Origin: JBAZWE01 sp041658605
GTDB lineage: Bacteria; Actinomycetota; Thermoleophilia; BMS3ABIN01
Direction: 5' to 3'
Length of the DNA stretch: 64,000 nt
NCBI GenBank assembly: GCA_041658605.1
Contig: JBAZZU010000010.1
Location: forward strand, 1 to 64,000
The translations under genes and the position numbers were made by a program. Positions 26,422 through 35,797 of the stretch are shown one piece after another. The first letter of the stretch is position 1. Each line of letters starts with the position of its first letter. The notes beneath the pieces were generated by a model that saw nothing but the letters and a program-made list of their open reading frames with translations, did not search any database and had not been told where the DNA came from.

Positions 26422-27248
26422 CTCCGACCCCGCGTATTTTATATACCGATCTGGACGGCACCCTGTTTGGACAGGGGGGCTCTCCGTTTCGCACGGCGAC
26501 GGGCGACTTCACATTCGCCGGCGCCCGGGCGCTCGAACTTTGTCATCAGCAGGGAGTGGAGCTCGCACTTGTCTCCGGACGCAGCCTTGCCATGTTGCAG
26601 GAAGACGCGCGCGTCCTGGGTGCGGCAAGCATCATAGGAGAGGCGGGTTGTGTGATCGTCCGGGATCCCGGAAGAACGACCCTGCGCAATTGCGGCCCCT
26701 TCGGGAACGTCGAAGGCATGAGCGTCTTTGACGAGATCGCCGCGACCGGAGCTCCCGGCCTCCTGCTGGATAATTACGCCGGCGCGCTCACATACCACTT
26801 GCCCTGGTCTCAAAGTCACGCATACTCCCACCTGATGCGAGGCTACATCAATACCGCCGACGCCGACATACTCCTGGAGAAACACGGGCATCACGAACTC
26901 AAGGTGGTCGATAACGGCATCATCGAGGACCGCGGTTTTGGCCTGAATGTGGGGGAGCTTCATGCATATCACATCATTCCCCGCGCCGCCGGCAAGGGCA
27001 GCGCCATCAGGCTGCACCTGGAGGTGTCGGGCCTGGGCAGGGACGATGCCTTTGCGTGCGGAGACTCGGCTCAGGATCTGGAGATGGCGAACGAGGTCGG
27101 AACGCTGTATCTGATGTCCAACGCGATATCCAACGGTCTTACGGAATCAGAAATAGCCGGGGATCACGATAACGTAGTGGTTGCCGGTGCCCCGATGGTA
27201 GAGGGTTTTCTGCTGGCGGTTCGTGATGCGCTCGGGGTCGAGGCTTAA
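26418..27248 (+). CDS. HAD-IIB phosphatase, likely glucosyl-3-phosphoglycerate phosphatase
   Basis: A 276-aa HAD-superfamily Cof/MpgP-type phosphatase: motif I YTDLDGTLFG, motif II VSGRS, and late CGDSAQDLEMA. Coupled to gpgS by ATGA, so it probably removes the phosphate to give glucosylglycerate, as MpgP does for mannosylglycerate. Mycobacterial GpgP is of a different (histidine phosphatase) family, so the role rests on context. Confidence 0.75.
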   Translation: MTPTPRILYTDLDGTLFGQGGSPFRTATGDFTFAGARALELCHQQGVELALVSGRSLAMLQEDARVLGAASIIGEAGCVIVRDPGRTTLRNCGPFGNVEGMSVFDEIAATGAPGLLLDNYAGALTYHLPWSQSHAYSHLMRGYINTADADILLEKHGHHELKVVDNGIIEDRGFGLNVGELHAYHIIPRAAGKGSAIRLHLEVSGLGRDDAFACGDSAQDLEMANEVGTLYLMSNAISNGLTESEIAGDHDNVVVAGAPMVEGFLLAVRDALGVEA

Positions 27249-27287
27249 ATAATCAGGGGCAGCCCGAGCTCCCAACACCGCCTCCGG

Positions 27288-27773
27288 TCAGTCGCTCTTG
27301 AAGTCCTCGGGGGTAACGTTATTGAGAAAATCGCGGAATTTTTCCACGACCTCCTCCGGGTCTTCCACTTCGTGGTCGAATTCGATCGCGTTGTCCTCGA
27401 TCAGCTGGTCGTCCGCATATATGGGCGCGTTTGCTCTGACCGCCAGGGCCAGCGCATCGCTAGGGCGTGAGTCGACATCGATCTCACCGGAATCCATGCG
27501 AAGGGTAAGAAGCGCATAGAATGTGTTTTCGCGCAGCTCGGTGACCGTCACCTTCAGTACTTCCGCGTTTAGCTGTGTCAGGATCGAGGTCATGAGATCG
27601 TGTGTCATCGGCCGGGGGAGTTCGGTTCCCTGGAGCTTCATCAGGATCGACGCGGCCTCCTGGTGGCCGATCCAGATTGGAAGAAATTTGTTGGCTTCGG
27701 TCGTCTTGAGCAGAATGATCGGCTGTTTGCCGACCACATCGAAGCTTATTCCGTAGAGGACCATCTCTTTCAA
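27288..27773 (-). CDS. bifunctional nuclease family protein (DUF151)
   Basis: A 161-aa protein with the DUF151 core: KQPIILLKTTEANKFLPIWIG, then LTLRMDSGEIDVDSRPSDALALAVRANAPIY in the second half. I chose TTG 27773 (AGGGG seven bases upstream, giving MKEMVLYGISFDVVG); ATG 27764 is the alternative. The family includes plant and bacterial nucleases with RNase/DNase activity, but the actinobacterial role is unclear. Confidence 0.85.
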   Translation of the reverse strand: MKEMVLYGISFDVVGKQPIILLKTTEANKFLPIWIGHQEAASILMKLQGTELPRPMTHDLMTSILTQLNAEVLKVTVTELRENTFYALLTLRMDSGEIDVDSRPSDALALAVRANAPIYADDQLIEDNAIEFDHEVEDPEEVVEKFRDFLNNVTPEDFKSD

Positions 27774-27896
27774 AACATTCACCCCTGTATTGCCATTATA
27801 GAAGAGAGATCGTTTGCTTGCCAGCACCAATGTACGTCTTTTATCATTCCGGGCGCATATAAGCGGACTATTTTTCGAGGTATTTGACCAATCGGC

Positions 27897-27927
27897 TTGA
27901 CAAGCACGTACCCGTATTGGCTAAACT
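27897..27927 (+). promoter_or_regulatory. possible tRNA-Ile promoter
   Basis: TTGACA at 27897-27902 and TAAACT at 27922-27927, 19 bases apart, about 37 bases before the tRNA. The -35 is perfect; the spacing is longer than ideal. Confidence 0.35.
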
Positions 27928-27964
27928 GTTAGCCGGACGCAAGCCGTCCGCCTTCTTTTTTACG

Positions 27965-28041
27965 GGGCGTATAGCTCAGCTGGTTAGAGCGCATCTCTGA
28001 TAAGGATGAGGTCCCTGGTTCGAATCCAGGTACGCCCACCA
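27965..28041 (+). tRNA. tRNA-Ile (GAT)
   Basis: GGGCGTA pairs with TACGCCC at the acceptor; the D arm GCTCAGCTGGTTAGAGC, anticodon loop with GAT and T arm GGTTCGAATCC are all present, and CCA is encoded (28039-28041). Confidence 0.97.
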
Positions 28042-28109
28042 CAAATCTTCGTCTTCAGCATGTCTTCCGGAAAGACCTTCCGGAACCTTCGTTTATCAAC
28101 CGCCGCCGC

Positions 28110-29141
28110 TCATGATCCCCTCAGCTTTACCCACGTATAGCCCGCATTGCGGCTGGTAATGATGGTCTGTCCATCGCCGACAGCGCACACGGTGGTGGCA
28201 TCCGCCGCTGCAATCGCACGAAGCGCCTGATTCGTGTGTGATATAGCCGGCTGCCATTCTCCGCCGGCGTCGGCGCTTCTCCACACGGTGCCGTTCCAGC
28301 CGACCGTCACCACGCCCCGCGGGCCGACACTTTGTATCCCCAGCAGGTCGGCACTCATGTCTCTTGGCCCGTATGCCCAGTCGATGCCGCCGTTTGCGGT
28401 TTTAAGGACCACCGTCTTTCCGCCCGCCAGATAAGCCTTCTCGATTTCCAGGTTGCCGGCCAGATAAGCGATATCAGCATCATACAGGTCGACGCCGAAG
28501 AGCTTGACACCTTCCCCTGGTATTGTTAATTCATGCCAGTCTTTCGCATTGGTTGTCCGGAAGACGCGACCATTAGAGCTGACCGTCATGCCCACGCCAT
28601 CAGGAGTGAAATCAACATCCTCGAAATAGAGGGAAGGCTCGAGGCCCCGGGACTGATCGCTCCAGGTTATGCCACCATCCTCTGTATGGATTATCGTTCC
28701 GTGCCAGCCGACAGCCACCGCGCCGCCGCCACTGATGGAAGCGACCCGGTTCAGGGTTTCCCCGGTAGGCGAATCGACGGGAATCCAGGTAATGCCGCCA
28801 TCAGTCGAGCGCAGGATGTTTCCACCAGAGCCGACGGCCACAGCCGTGTTTCCTTCGAGGATGGCTACCGAGTTGAGATCTGCCTTTGAGTCCACCCTGG
28901 CCTCACTCCAGGTCTGGCCGGTATCCGTCGAGCGCAGGATTGTTCCGTGCCACCCGGAGATAAGCCCCAGCGAGGGACCGGAAAAAGTGATGTCAGTATA
29001 TATTTGTTGCCAGGCTGGCCGTGCCGGCTCTGCGTTGACTGGGGCGGCAGTTTCCTCAGACCCGCCCGGAAGACAGCCCGATGCCATGGTGAGGAGCACC
29101 AGCAGCAGGAATAAAAAAACAAACAGGAACTTGCGTTGCAC
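28110..29141 (-). CDS. YCF48/BNR-repeat lipoprotein
   Basis: A 343-aa exported lipoprotein: signal peptide with lipobox MASGC near residues 19-23, then repeated beta-propeller blades such as GWHGTILRSTDTGQTW, GSGGNILRSTDGGITW, GWHGTIIHTEDGGITW and GWNGTVWRSADAGGEW. In YCF48/HCF136 proteins such propellers assist photosystem II assembly, but here a general outer-surface binding role is all that can be inferred. GTG start with GGGAGG at five bases. Confidence 0.85.
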   Translation of the reverse strand: MQRKFLFVFLFLLLVLLTMASGCLPGGSEETAAPVNAEPARPAWQQIYTDITFSGPSLGLISGWHGTILRSTDTGQTWSEARVDSKADLNSVAILEGNTAVAVGSGGNILRSTDGGITWIPVDSPTGETLNRVASISGGGAVAVGWHGTIIHTEDGGITWSDQSRGLEPSLYFEDVDFTPDGVGMTVSSNGRVFRTTNAKDWHELTIPGEGVKLFGVDLYDADIAYLAGNLEIEKAYLAGGKTVVLKTANGGIDWAYGPRDMSADLLGIQSVGPRGVVTVGWNGTVWRSADAGGEWQPAISHTNQALRAIAAADATTVCAVGDGQTIITSRNAGYTWVKLRGS

Positions 29142-29204
29142 GAAAACCTCCCGGATAAGCGGACCGGATGCCCGCCTGATTGCACCACCTGATTTTACAC
29201 CAGC

Positions 29205-30563
29205 CTACCGCCTCTCTACAAAGACCGGCACTGGGCCCGGAGATAAATCGCCAGCATCAGCCTCGCTGGTCAGACCGTCCAGGCTGGTAATGGTAAGAGG
29301 GCCCGTTATTTCCCCGGAAAGCCGGGATCCGGGCTCACCCCAGACGATAAAGACAGGCTGACGACCATCGCTGAAAGAAAATCTGTACTGGCCAGGAGCC
29401 AGAACTTCCACGCCGAAGCACCCCGTAAGCCTGGATGCGAGCAATTGATAAGCGCGGAAGGCCATCTTCCTGGTGCCGCCCCCGATACCGCGTTTCGCCT
29501 CCTGACCTAGTCCGTTATAGACGAGTCCGGAGTTGTCAAAGTAACCGTCTTCAACGCCGCCATAGGTGCAGTTTTCGTAAGGTCTCGACCAGGAGACCCG
29601 CTCAACGCCGGCCCCCAGGGAGGACACAAATCTCATAATAAGCGCCGAGGCCTGATCCTCCTCGGTTTGTGCCGGAGCTTCCGGCGGCCATGCCGGCCGG
29701 CCTGTTGTAGTGGCTGCTTCCGTCATCCAGATGGCGACATCCCCCATATCGTGGGTGATGAGAAGGTCCCTGTATTCCACGACACTCTTCACAAGTTCGC
29801 CCTCTCTTCCAAAATATCCATAAAAGTGAAAGTCGAAGATATCAAAAGGACGAGACCCGTTTGTCGGGCTTGAAGCAATGGATGCAACGACGCCTTTATA
29901 AAAATCGTAGGACTCCTGCGGGCCGGGCCGCAGAGTGGCGACACCGCCGAGCGCGACGCGGCAGTCGGGGCACTCCTCTCTGACCACACGCTGTCCAGAC
30001 ACAAAGAAACGGGCGAAATCTTCCGGAGAGTTCCAGCCCAGGTTTCCCTCATTGCCGATCTGCCATACGGAAATCCAGGGATAGCGGCCGATCAACATTC
30101 GCAGGTCAGACTCGAAAGCCGGGAGGTCGACGAGCCCGGCGGGGTTTTGCGGTCGAACGCAGCCGACCACATCAAGCCCATTATTACGATATTTGCCGAG
30201 CAGCCCGGGGTGATCGTAAAACATACCATTCTCATAGACAAAATCCGCCCTGGCCCATGTGGCGCCCAGTTCCCCTACCAGTCCAAGCGAGAAGTTCTCG
30301 TACTCGTCCAACGAATCAAGGCCGAGAGAGGCGATCATGGCCTGGCCCGGACCGCCGGGAACCTCATCGAGCGAGCCGGGGCTGTAGATTCCAAAAGGAG
30401 AACAAATCTGAGCGGCTGCGGCGCTGTCCACTTCCCTGTCGCCAGGCAGAGCGATCACAAGCGCTGTCAGGCCTACGCCGGCCATGCTCGCGAGGATTAG
30501 CGCTATGACATATGTACGTGCTTTCACAGGCCTCTCAGGACGGTATGATTTGACCAGGGCCAT
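29205..30563 (-). CDS. membrane-anchored clan GH-A-type glycoside hydrolase
   Basis: A 452-aa protein with one N-terminal membrane segment (about residues 18-39) and an extracellular TIM-barrel. WQIGNEGNLGW gives the likely acid/base Glu and WMTEAATTTGRP the likely nucleophile Glu, the usual clan GH-A pair; a C-terminal beta domain with GQYRFSFSDGRQPVFIVWGE follows. The substrate is unknown. ATG 30563 or GTG 30527 (GAGAGG close upstream) may be the start. It diverges from the HD-GYP gene. Confidence 0.65.
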   Translation of the reverse strand: MALVKSYRPERPVKARTYVIALILASMAGVGLTALVIALPGDREVDSAAAAQICSPFGIYSPGSLDEVPGGPGQAMIASLGLDSLDEYENFSLGLVGELGATWARADFVYENGMFYDHPGLLGKYRNNGLDVVGCVRPQNPAGLVDLPAFESDLRMLIGRYPWISVWQIGNEGNLGWNSPEDFARFFVSGQRVVREECPDCRVALGGVATLRPGPQESYDFYKGVVASIASSPTNGSRPFDIFDFHFYGYFGREGELVKSVVEYRDLLITHDMGDVAIWMTEAATTTGRPAWPPEAPAQTEEDQASALIMRFVSSLGAGVERVSWSRPYENCTYGGVEDGYFDNSGLVYNGLGQEAKRGIGGGTRKMAFRAYQLLASRLTGCFGVEVLAPGQYRFSFSDGRQPVFIVWGEPGSRLSGEITGPLTITSLDGLTSEADAGDLSPGPVPVFVERR

Positions 30564-30858
30564 GTTGAGCCATGCTTGCCTGTATAAGAATACACCAGGA
30601 GAAAGCTTCGGTGGTGGGTTAAAGATACCCCTGCAGGACCAGCCAAAACCACCAACCCAAGCCCCCGAGCCGCCTTGCGCGGCTTTCTGAACCTGCCTGA
30701 TCATCGACAGCCGGGCGTCCGGGCGCGCACACAACGCGTGTCGCGGCGGCTTAAGAGCCCGCATCCGATTGCCGATGCTGAGGCAAGCGGGGCACCACTT
30801 CTGCAAGTGCGGCCAGATCAGGCGATGCCTCCCAACCGAAACAAAGGCGGGCCCAGGC

Positions 30859-32421
30859 ATGAGCACCCATACCCCTTCCACCGCTGTTGTTCCCGGAACC
30901 CGGCCGGGTTTGCGGATAGCCCCCTTGTGGCGTTCCAGGCCAGCCCGGGCCGCGGGCGGTCTGATCGTTGTTCTGGTGGCCGCACAGATAGCGGCAGCTG
31001 CCAGCCACGAGGCGCAGGAGTTCATCTTTCTGGGCTACTTTCTTCCGATACTTATTGCCGCAAGGTATTTTTCACGCCGCTTGGCGATCGGCGCCACCGC
31101 ACTTACCACCTGTATATATGGCTTGGCCTTAATCCCATATTTCTTCCTGCATGCAGCGGAAGCGGGCGGGATCATAATCGCGCTACTTGGCCGTTCGATC
31201 ATGTTCATGGCTGCGGGGTTGCTGTTAAGCAGCATCAACCGGGGACTCCAGATTGAAAAGGATAAGGCTGTAACCGCCGAGCGCGACCACTCTGAACGGT
31301 TGATGCTCATGCTCGAGGTTTCCAGCACGGTTTCTTCCTCGCTGAAGATCGACCAGGTGCTCCAGGTGCTCTCTGAACGCATCGTGGAGGCCATCGGTGT
31401 GACTTTCTGCCATGTCCTTCTGCTGGATGAAAAAGGAGACCACCTGAGAATGGTAGCTGCGCATCCAGCCAGGTCCATGGAATGGGAAGATACCATGGGC
31501 GCGTCACTTTCTCTTGACGAACTGCCGGACTACAGGAAGGCGCTCCAGTCACATGCGGCGGTCGTGGTCGGCGGCAGGCGCGAAGGGCCGGCGGAGACAA
31601 TGCCGGAAAAACAGCGCGAGCAGATGTGCAGCGCAAAATCGCTGCTTCTCTATCCCCTGGTTGTTGGCGATCAGGCCGTAGGAGTCGTAAGTGTCGGTGA
31701 ACACCGGAGCTGGGAGCGCAGCCCGTTGAGCTCGGAAAAGGCGGTCCTCTGCCAGACCATCGTAAACCAGGGAGCGGTTGCGGTTGGAAATGCCATCTCG
31801 CACGAGGTGCTGGAAGAAGCGTTTATAGGCACTATCCGCTCGCTGGCGGAAGCAATCGATGCCAAGGATTCATCAACCAGGGGGCATTCAGACTGGGTTG
31901 CCAAGTATGCAATGATGATCGGTCGTCAGATGGGACTGGAAAACGGCAGGCTCGACGCCCTGAAGTATGCGGGCTATCTGCACGACGTCGGCAAGATAGG
32001 CATACCGGACAGCATACTTGGAAAGACGAGCCAGCTGACCCAGGAAGAGTGGCAGCTGATGAAGAAACATCCGATCATGAGCGCCAAGATACTCGAACCC
32101 GTCCCGATCGCTCCCGCGATAAAGGCCGCCATACGACATCACCACGAGCGCTATGACGGTAAAGGCTATCCTTACGGGTTGTCCGGGGAGTCTATTCCGC
32201 TGGAGGCAAGGATCATGGCGGTGGCGGACTCCTACGAAGCAATGATTTCTGACCGGCCCTACCGGAAAGCGCTATCGGACGAGCAGGCAGTGGCCGAACT
32301 CAAGCGATGCGTGGGAAGCCAGTTTGACCCCAGGATGGTCGAAGCTTTCCTGCGCGCCCTGGGAAGAAACCCCCACAGCTCTTTTGAGAAATACGCTGAC
32401 GTAGAGTCTGCCGCCAGCTAG
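30859..32421 (+). CDS. membrane GAF/HD-GYP protein
   Basis: A likely cyclic-di-GMP (or related dinucleotide) phosphodiesterase. The 520-aa protein has about four N-terminal membrane helices, a GAF domain (about residues 150-310), and a C-terminal HD-GYP domain with YLHDVGKIGIPDSIL, IRHHHERYDGKGYP and VADSYEAMISDRPYR. All the metal and GYP residues appear intact. ATG 30859 is the first before the conserved part; its ribosome site is poor. Confidence 0.85.
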   Translation: MSTHTPSTAVVPGTRPGLRIAPLWRSRPARAAGGLIVVLVAAQIAAAASHEAQEFIFLGYFLPILIAARYFSRRLAIGATALTTCIYGLALIPYFFLHAAEAGGIIIALLGRSIMFMAAGLLLSSINRGLQIEKDKAVTAERDHSERLMLMLEVSSTVSSSLKIDQVLQVLSERIVEAIGVTFCHVLLLDEKGDHLRMVAAHPARSMEWEDTMGASLSLDELPDYRKALQSHAAVVVGGRREGPAETMPEKQREQMCSAKSLLLYPLVVGDQAVGVVSVGEHRSWERSPLSSEKAVLCQTIVNQGAVAVGNAISHEVLEEAFIGTIRSLAEAIDAKDSSTRGHSDWVAKYAMMIGRQMGLENGRLDALKYAGYLHDVGKIGIPDSILGKTSQLTQEEWQLMKKHPIMSAKILEPVPIAPAIKAAIRHHHERYDGKGYPYGLSGESIPLEARIMAVADSYEAMISDRPYRKALSDEQAVAELKRCVGSQFDPRMVEAFLRALGRNPHSSFEKYADVESAAS

Positions 32422-32485
32422 CAGCCGCGCGCGTAATTCCTGGGAAAAACCCCACCCGGGCTCTGATCAGGCAAGCCCGTTCTGA

Positions 32486-34438
32486 CTATGGACTTTTATG
32501 ACCCTGACCGCGCCGGCCCTGCAGCAGCTTGAGCGAGTGCAGGTAAATCGGACTCTTGCTGCTGCGGATAATGTCGGCCTCTCTCAGGCTGGCAAGAAGC
32601 TCGTTCGGATTGCTGAACTTCCTCAACGACAACATTGCGGACCCTATGCCCTGGATGACGTGGCAGTCGCTGCCAGCGGCGCCGGGGAGATCGTATTTTC
32701 TGGCAAGCTGCCTCGCTTTTTCGTTAAAGGAGTCAAAAGTGATGCGGGGGTTATAGACCTCCAGTATGTCGATATCCGCGGCGATACTTGCGAGCAGTTC
32801 ATAGGAGGGCGTCAGGTGCAGGGGGTCAAAGGGATGAGGTACGTAGACCAGCGCCCGCTGTTCCTTGATTCGTCTGACGGTTTCCGCCACGGTAAGGCCC
32901 CGGGGGATTTCCTCGCTCAGGTAAAGGCCGATGATCTCCCCCTCTTTTGTCATAACCTCCTCACCGATGATTACATGCAGGTTTTTTGGCGCAAGGCGCG
33001 CTACCTCCAGCGCCCCCTCGATAGTGTTGTGATCGGTTATCGCGATGGCCTCGAGCCCGGATTCCTCGCAGGCGGCCAGAAGCTCCTCGGGGGTCGTTGC
33101 ACAATCAGATGAGTAGGATGTATGCATATGCAGGTCCGCCAGGATGGTTTCGCACACTCGCACCGATTCGACCGCACCATGCGCCGGAGAACCGCGCCGC
33201 CGGCGTTTATGGGCCCGCTGGTAGACCTTCGATGTTTGCGACGCCGCTCTGCTCCAGGAAAAACGCGCGGCTTTTCGTGCCGCCCGGGTCCCCAGCGCGC
33301 GTCTTGATCTGGAATCATGCAACAGATCGACGAGGCCGGCGGCCAGATTATAGGCATATGGGTGATCGAGCAGCAGCCCCTGGTCCCCCTCGCCCACCAG
33401 CTCCTTAAGGCCGCCCTGTCCGGGCGCCACGATCGCCGTGCCGGCCGCCATGGCCTCGAGAATGGATGTGGTGAGGCCGGATGTTGCATAGGGGGCGCAC
33501 AGGATTTCTGCGCGGCCGTACATTTCCGGCAGACGATCCTCACCGACCGGTCCGGAAAAATCAATCCTGTCACGCAGCCTCCGGGGTACAACCAGATTGG
33601 CGCGCCAGGCCAGATCTTCGCCGCCGACTATCGCAAGCTCAAAAGGAGACACGTCATCCGGCAGCATGCGAATCGTGCGTAAAAGCAGGGCCATGCCCTT
33701 GCGGGGCTCACCCCACGCCGCGAAGATAACCAGGGGTCTCTCGCCGGGGCACTTGTCTCCGGGGAAAAACCTGTCCATGTCCACCCCGCTGCCGATGACC
33801 GTATAGCTTCCTGGAAAATGGCTGGAGACGATGCGGCGCGTGTTCTGCGATGTGCAGATGCGTCCGTCCAGCCGCGAAAGAAAACGTTCCACGACAGGCC
33901 GCATTAGCTGGTAGCTCAAAAAACGCTCGCCGCCGGTATGGAAGGTCGCCACAACCGGGCAATGAGAGAGTCTGAGCGCGGTGAAAGAGAGGCTGGGTGG
34001 ATAGGGTTCGTGTACATGCAGGACATCGAACACCTCTTCATTGAGCAGATGGTTCATCTGCTCGGTCACATCCAGAGGCAGAGCCAGGTTCGCAAGGGAT
34101 TCGCTGTAGGGAAAGCGGAAGGTTCCGCTTATCTTGATAAGTCGAAACGGGTCCGCGCCGGTCTTCGAGGACGAGCCTGGCCGGGCGGCTTTCATCGGGA
34201 TAGAATCCGCGCCGGTGGTTTTACGCTGACCGCGGGCGGTGCGCCTGGCGGCTTTTGCCCGCTTGCGGGCCGACCTGACGCCACTGCGCTCCTCTGCGGG
34301 AACGATTACCGATACCTCGTGGCCCAGACCCGCAAGAGTGACGGCAAGTCCGCGTATGTGCCGGTTTACCCCCCAGCGGGATGTCCAGGCATATGGGGAG
34401 ACAAGACCTACCTTGAGCTGTCCGGCCGGCAATGTCAT
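32486..34438 (-). CDS. PimA-like GT4 glycosyltransferase fused to a PHP phosphoesterase domain
   Basis: A 650-aa two-domain protein. Residues 1 to about 395 are a GT4 (GT-B) transferase close to PimA: GHEVSVIVPA, FDVLHVHEPYPPSLS, PVVATFHT, GVDMDRF, EPRKGMALLL and EAMAAGTAIVAP. The first Glu of the GT4 Glu-x7-Glu motif is Ser here. A basic, low-complexity insert (about 50-100) lies after the first strand. The C-terminal 230 residues form a full PHP domain: ADLHMHTSYSSD, ITDHNT, GEEVMT, VPHPFD, AGSDCH. Start ATG 34438 or GTG 34444; no clear ribosome site. It follows ino1 across a terminator. Confidence 0.8.
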   Translation of the reverse strand: MTLPAGQLKVGLVSPYAWTSRWGVNRHIRGLAVTLAGLGHEVSVIVPAEERSGVRSARKRAKAARRTARGQRKTTGADSIPMKAARPGSSSKTGADPFRLIKISGTFRFPYSESLANLALPLDVTEQMNHLLNEEVFDVLHVHEPYPPSLSFTALRLSHCPVVATFHTGGERFLSYQLMRPVVERFLSRLDGRICTSQNTRRIVSSHFPGSYTVIGSGVDMDRFFPGDKCPGERPLVIFAAWGEPRKGMALLLRTIRMLPDDVSPFELAIVGGEDLAWRANLVVPRRLRDRIDFSGPVGEDRLPEMYGRAEILCAPYATSGLTTSILEAMAAGTAIVAPGQGGLKELVGEGDQGLLLDHPYAYNLAAGLVDLLHDSRSRRALGTRAARKAARFSWSRAASQTSKVYQRAHKRRRRGSPAHGAVESVRVCETILADLHMHTSYSSDCATTPEELLAACEESGLEAIAITDHNTIEGALEVARLAPKNLHVIIGEEVMTKEGEIIGLYLSEEIPRGLTVAETVRRIKEQRALVYVPHPFDPLHLTPSYELLASIAADIDILEVYNPRITFDSFNEKARQLARKYDLPGAAGSDCHVIQGIGSAMLSLRKFSNPNELLASLREADIIRSSKSPIYLHSLKLLQGRRGQGHKSP

Positions 34439-34487
34439 GGACACAGGTTAATGGAAAGAAGGGAGGCTGGCAACATGCTCCCGCTTT

Positions 34488-34515
34488 AAAAAAAGGGCCG
34501 CCGGAGGCGGCCCTT
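34488..34515 (-). terminator. Rho-independent terminator after ino1
   Basis: On the minus strand AAGGGCCGCC and GGCGGCCCTT pair across a three-base loop and run into TTTTTTT. It closes the PI synthase-ino1 transcript and separates it from the GT4-PHP gene. Confidence 0.9.
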
Positions 34516-34543
34516 GAAGAGCATAGTTCTTTTCAACGGCCTG

Positions 34544-35740
34544 CTATTTTTTCTTCGGAGCTTTTTTGGCGGCAGGTTTTTGTTTAGCGGCAGGTTTTTT
34601 TGCCGCCGCCGGCTTCTTCCTGGCTGCAGGTTTTGCCGATGCGGACACACCGGTTACAGCCGCGTTTGAAGTGCCGGCGATGAAAGCTTCAGTCATATTA
34701 CGGCAAACATCATCGGGATGCTGTATCGGCGGCGATTTCATGAAGTAGGAAGAAGGGCCCTCCAGCGTGCCTGCGATGCCGCGGTCGAGAGCCAGCTTGG
34801 CGCAGCGCACGGCGTCGATGACTATCCCTGCGGAGTTGGGAGAGTCGACAACCTCCAGCTTGAGCTCGATATTGAGCGGCACGTCGCCAAAGGAGCGGCC
34901 TTCGAGACGGATGTACGCCCACTTGCGGTCCTCAAGCCAGGCCACGTGGTCGCTGGGGCCGATATGGACATTGTCCGCGCCGATGTCGTAGTCGATCAAC
35001 GAGGTAACGGCGTTCGTCTTGGAAATCTTCTTGCTTTCAAGGCGCTCGCGTTCGAGCATGTTCATGAAGTCGGAGTTGCCGCCCACGTTGAGCTGGCTGG
35101 TGCGCTCCAGCCTGACACCACGGTCGAGCATAAGGCTGGCCAGGGTGCGGTGGACGATCGTTGCGCCCACCTGTGACTTGATGTCATCCCCGATAATTGG
35201 CAGCCCTTTCTCTTTGAACCGGGCCTGCCAGTAAGCTTCGCGGCCGATAAAGACGGGGATGCAGTTGACCATGGCGCAGCCGGCGGCCAGTATCTGCTCC
35301 GCGTACCACTTGGTCGCTTCTTCGCTGCCGACTGGCAGGTAGCTTACAACCACATCCGCTTTTGTGCTCTTGAGGAGGCCGACGATATCGTCCGTAGGGC
35401 CGGGAGCCTTCTTGATTATCTTGGCCATGTATTTGCCGATGCCGTCATGTGTCATGCCGCGTGCGACCTTGATGCCGGTTTTAGGCACATCACAGAAGCG
35501 AACAGTATTGTTGGGCGGCGCGTAGATGGCCTCCGAGAGGTCCTTGCCGACCTTGTTGGCGTCGATGTCTATCGCCGCCACGAACTCGATGTCGCTGATA
35601 TGGTACCCGCCCAGATTGACGTGCATAAGGCCTGGCACCTGCTCACCGGTTTTGGCCTTCTTGTAATATTCCACACCCTGCACAAAGGACGAGGCGCAGT
35701 TTCCCACGCCGATAATGGCGACTCTCACGGTTTTACTCAA
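34544..35740 (-). CDS. ino1: inositol-3-phosphate synthase with basic C-terminal tail
   Basis: Converts glucose 6-phosphate to 1L-myo-inositol 3-phosphate with NAD. The 398-aa protein has the actinobacterial form of the family: VRVAIIGVGNCASSFVQGVEYY, VVVSYLPVGSEEATKWYAE, NCIPVFIG, GDDIKSQVGATIVHR and LNVGGNSDFMNM. The last 30 or so residues are almost only Lys, Ala and Pro (for example AARKKPAAAKKPAAK), like histone H1 tails. TTG start with GGAGGT nine bases upstream. It follows the CDP-alcohol phosphatidyltransferase, supplying its inositol phosphate. Confidence 0.95.
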   Translation of the reverse strand: MSKTVRVAIIGVGNCASSFVQGVEYYKKAKTGEQVPGLMHVNLGGYHISDIEFVAAIDIDANKVGKDLSEAIYAPPNNTVRFCDVPKTGIKVARGMTHDGIGKYMAKIIKKAPGPTDDIVGLLKSTKADVVVSYLPVGSEEATKWYAEQILAAGCAMVNCIPVFIGREAYWQARFKEKGLPIIGDDIKSQVGATIVHRTLASLMLDRGVRLERTSQLNVGGNSDFMNMLERERLESKKISKTNAVTSLIDYDIGADNVHIGPSDHVAWLEDRKWAYIRLEGRSFGDVPLNIELKLEVVDSPNSAGIVIDAVRCAKLALDRGIAGTLEGPSSYFMKSPPIQHPDDVCRNMTEAFIAGTSNAAVTGVSASAKPAARKKPAAAKKPAAKQKPAAKKAPKKK

Positions 35741-35797
35741 GGTAATTCTACCTCCAGGCTGTCATATGATTTGCGGCGCCGCGCGGGCGGGGAATAG

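Noticed and set aside
29205..31025. 606-codon version of the glycoside hydrolase
   Set aside because: The first 150 codons overlap the HD-GYP gene antisense and look random; the membrane helix starts soon after 30563.
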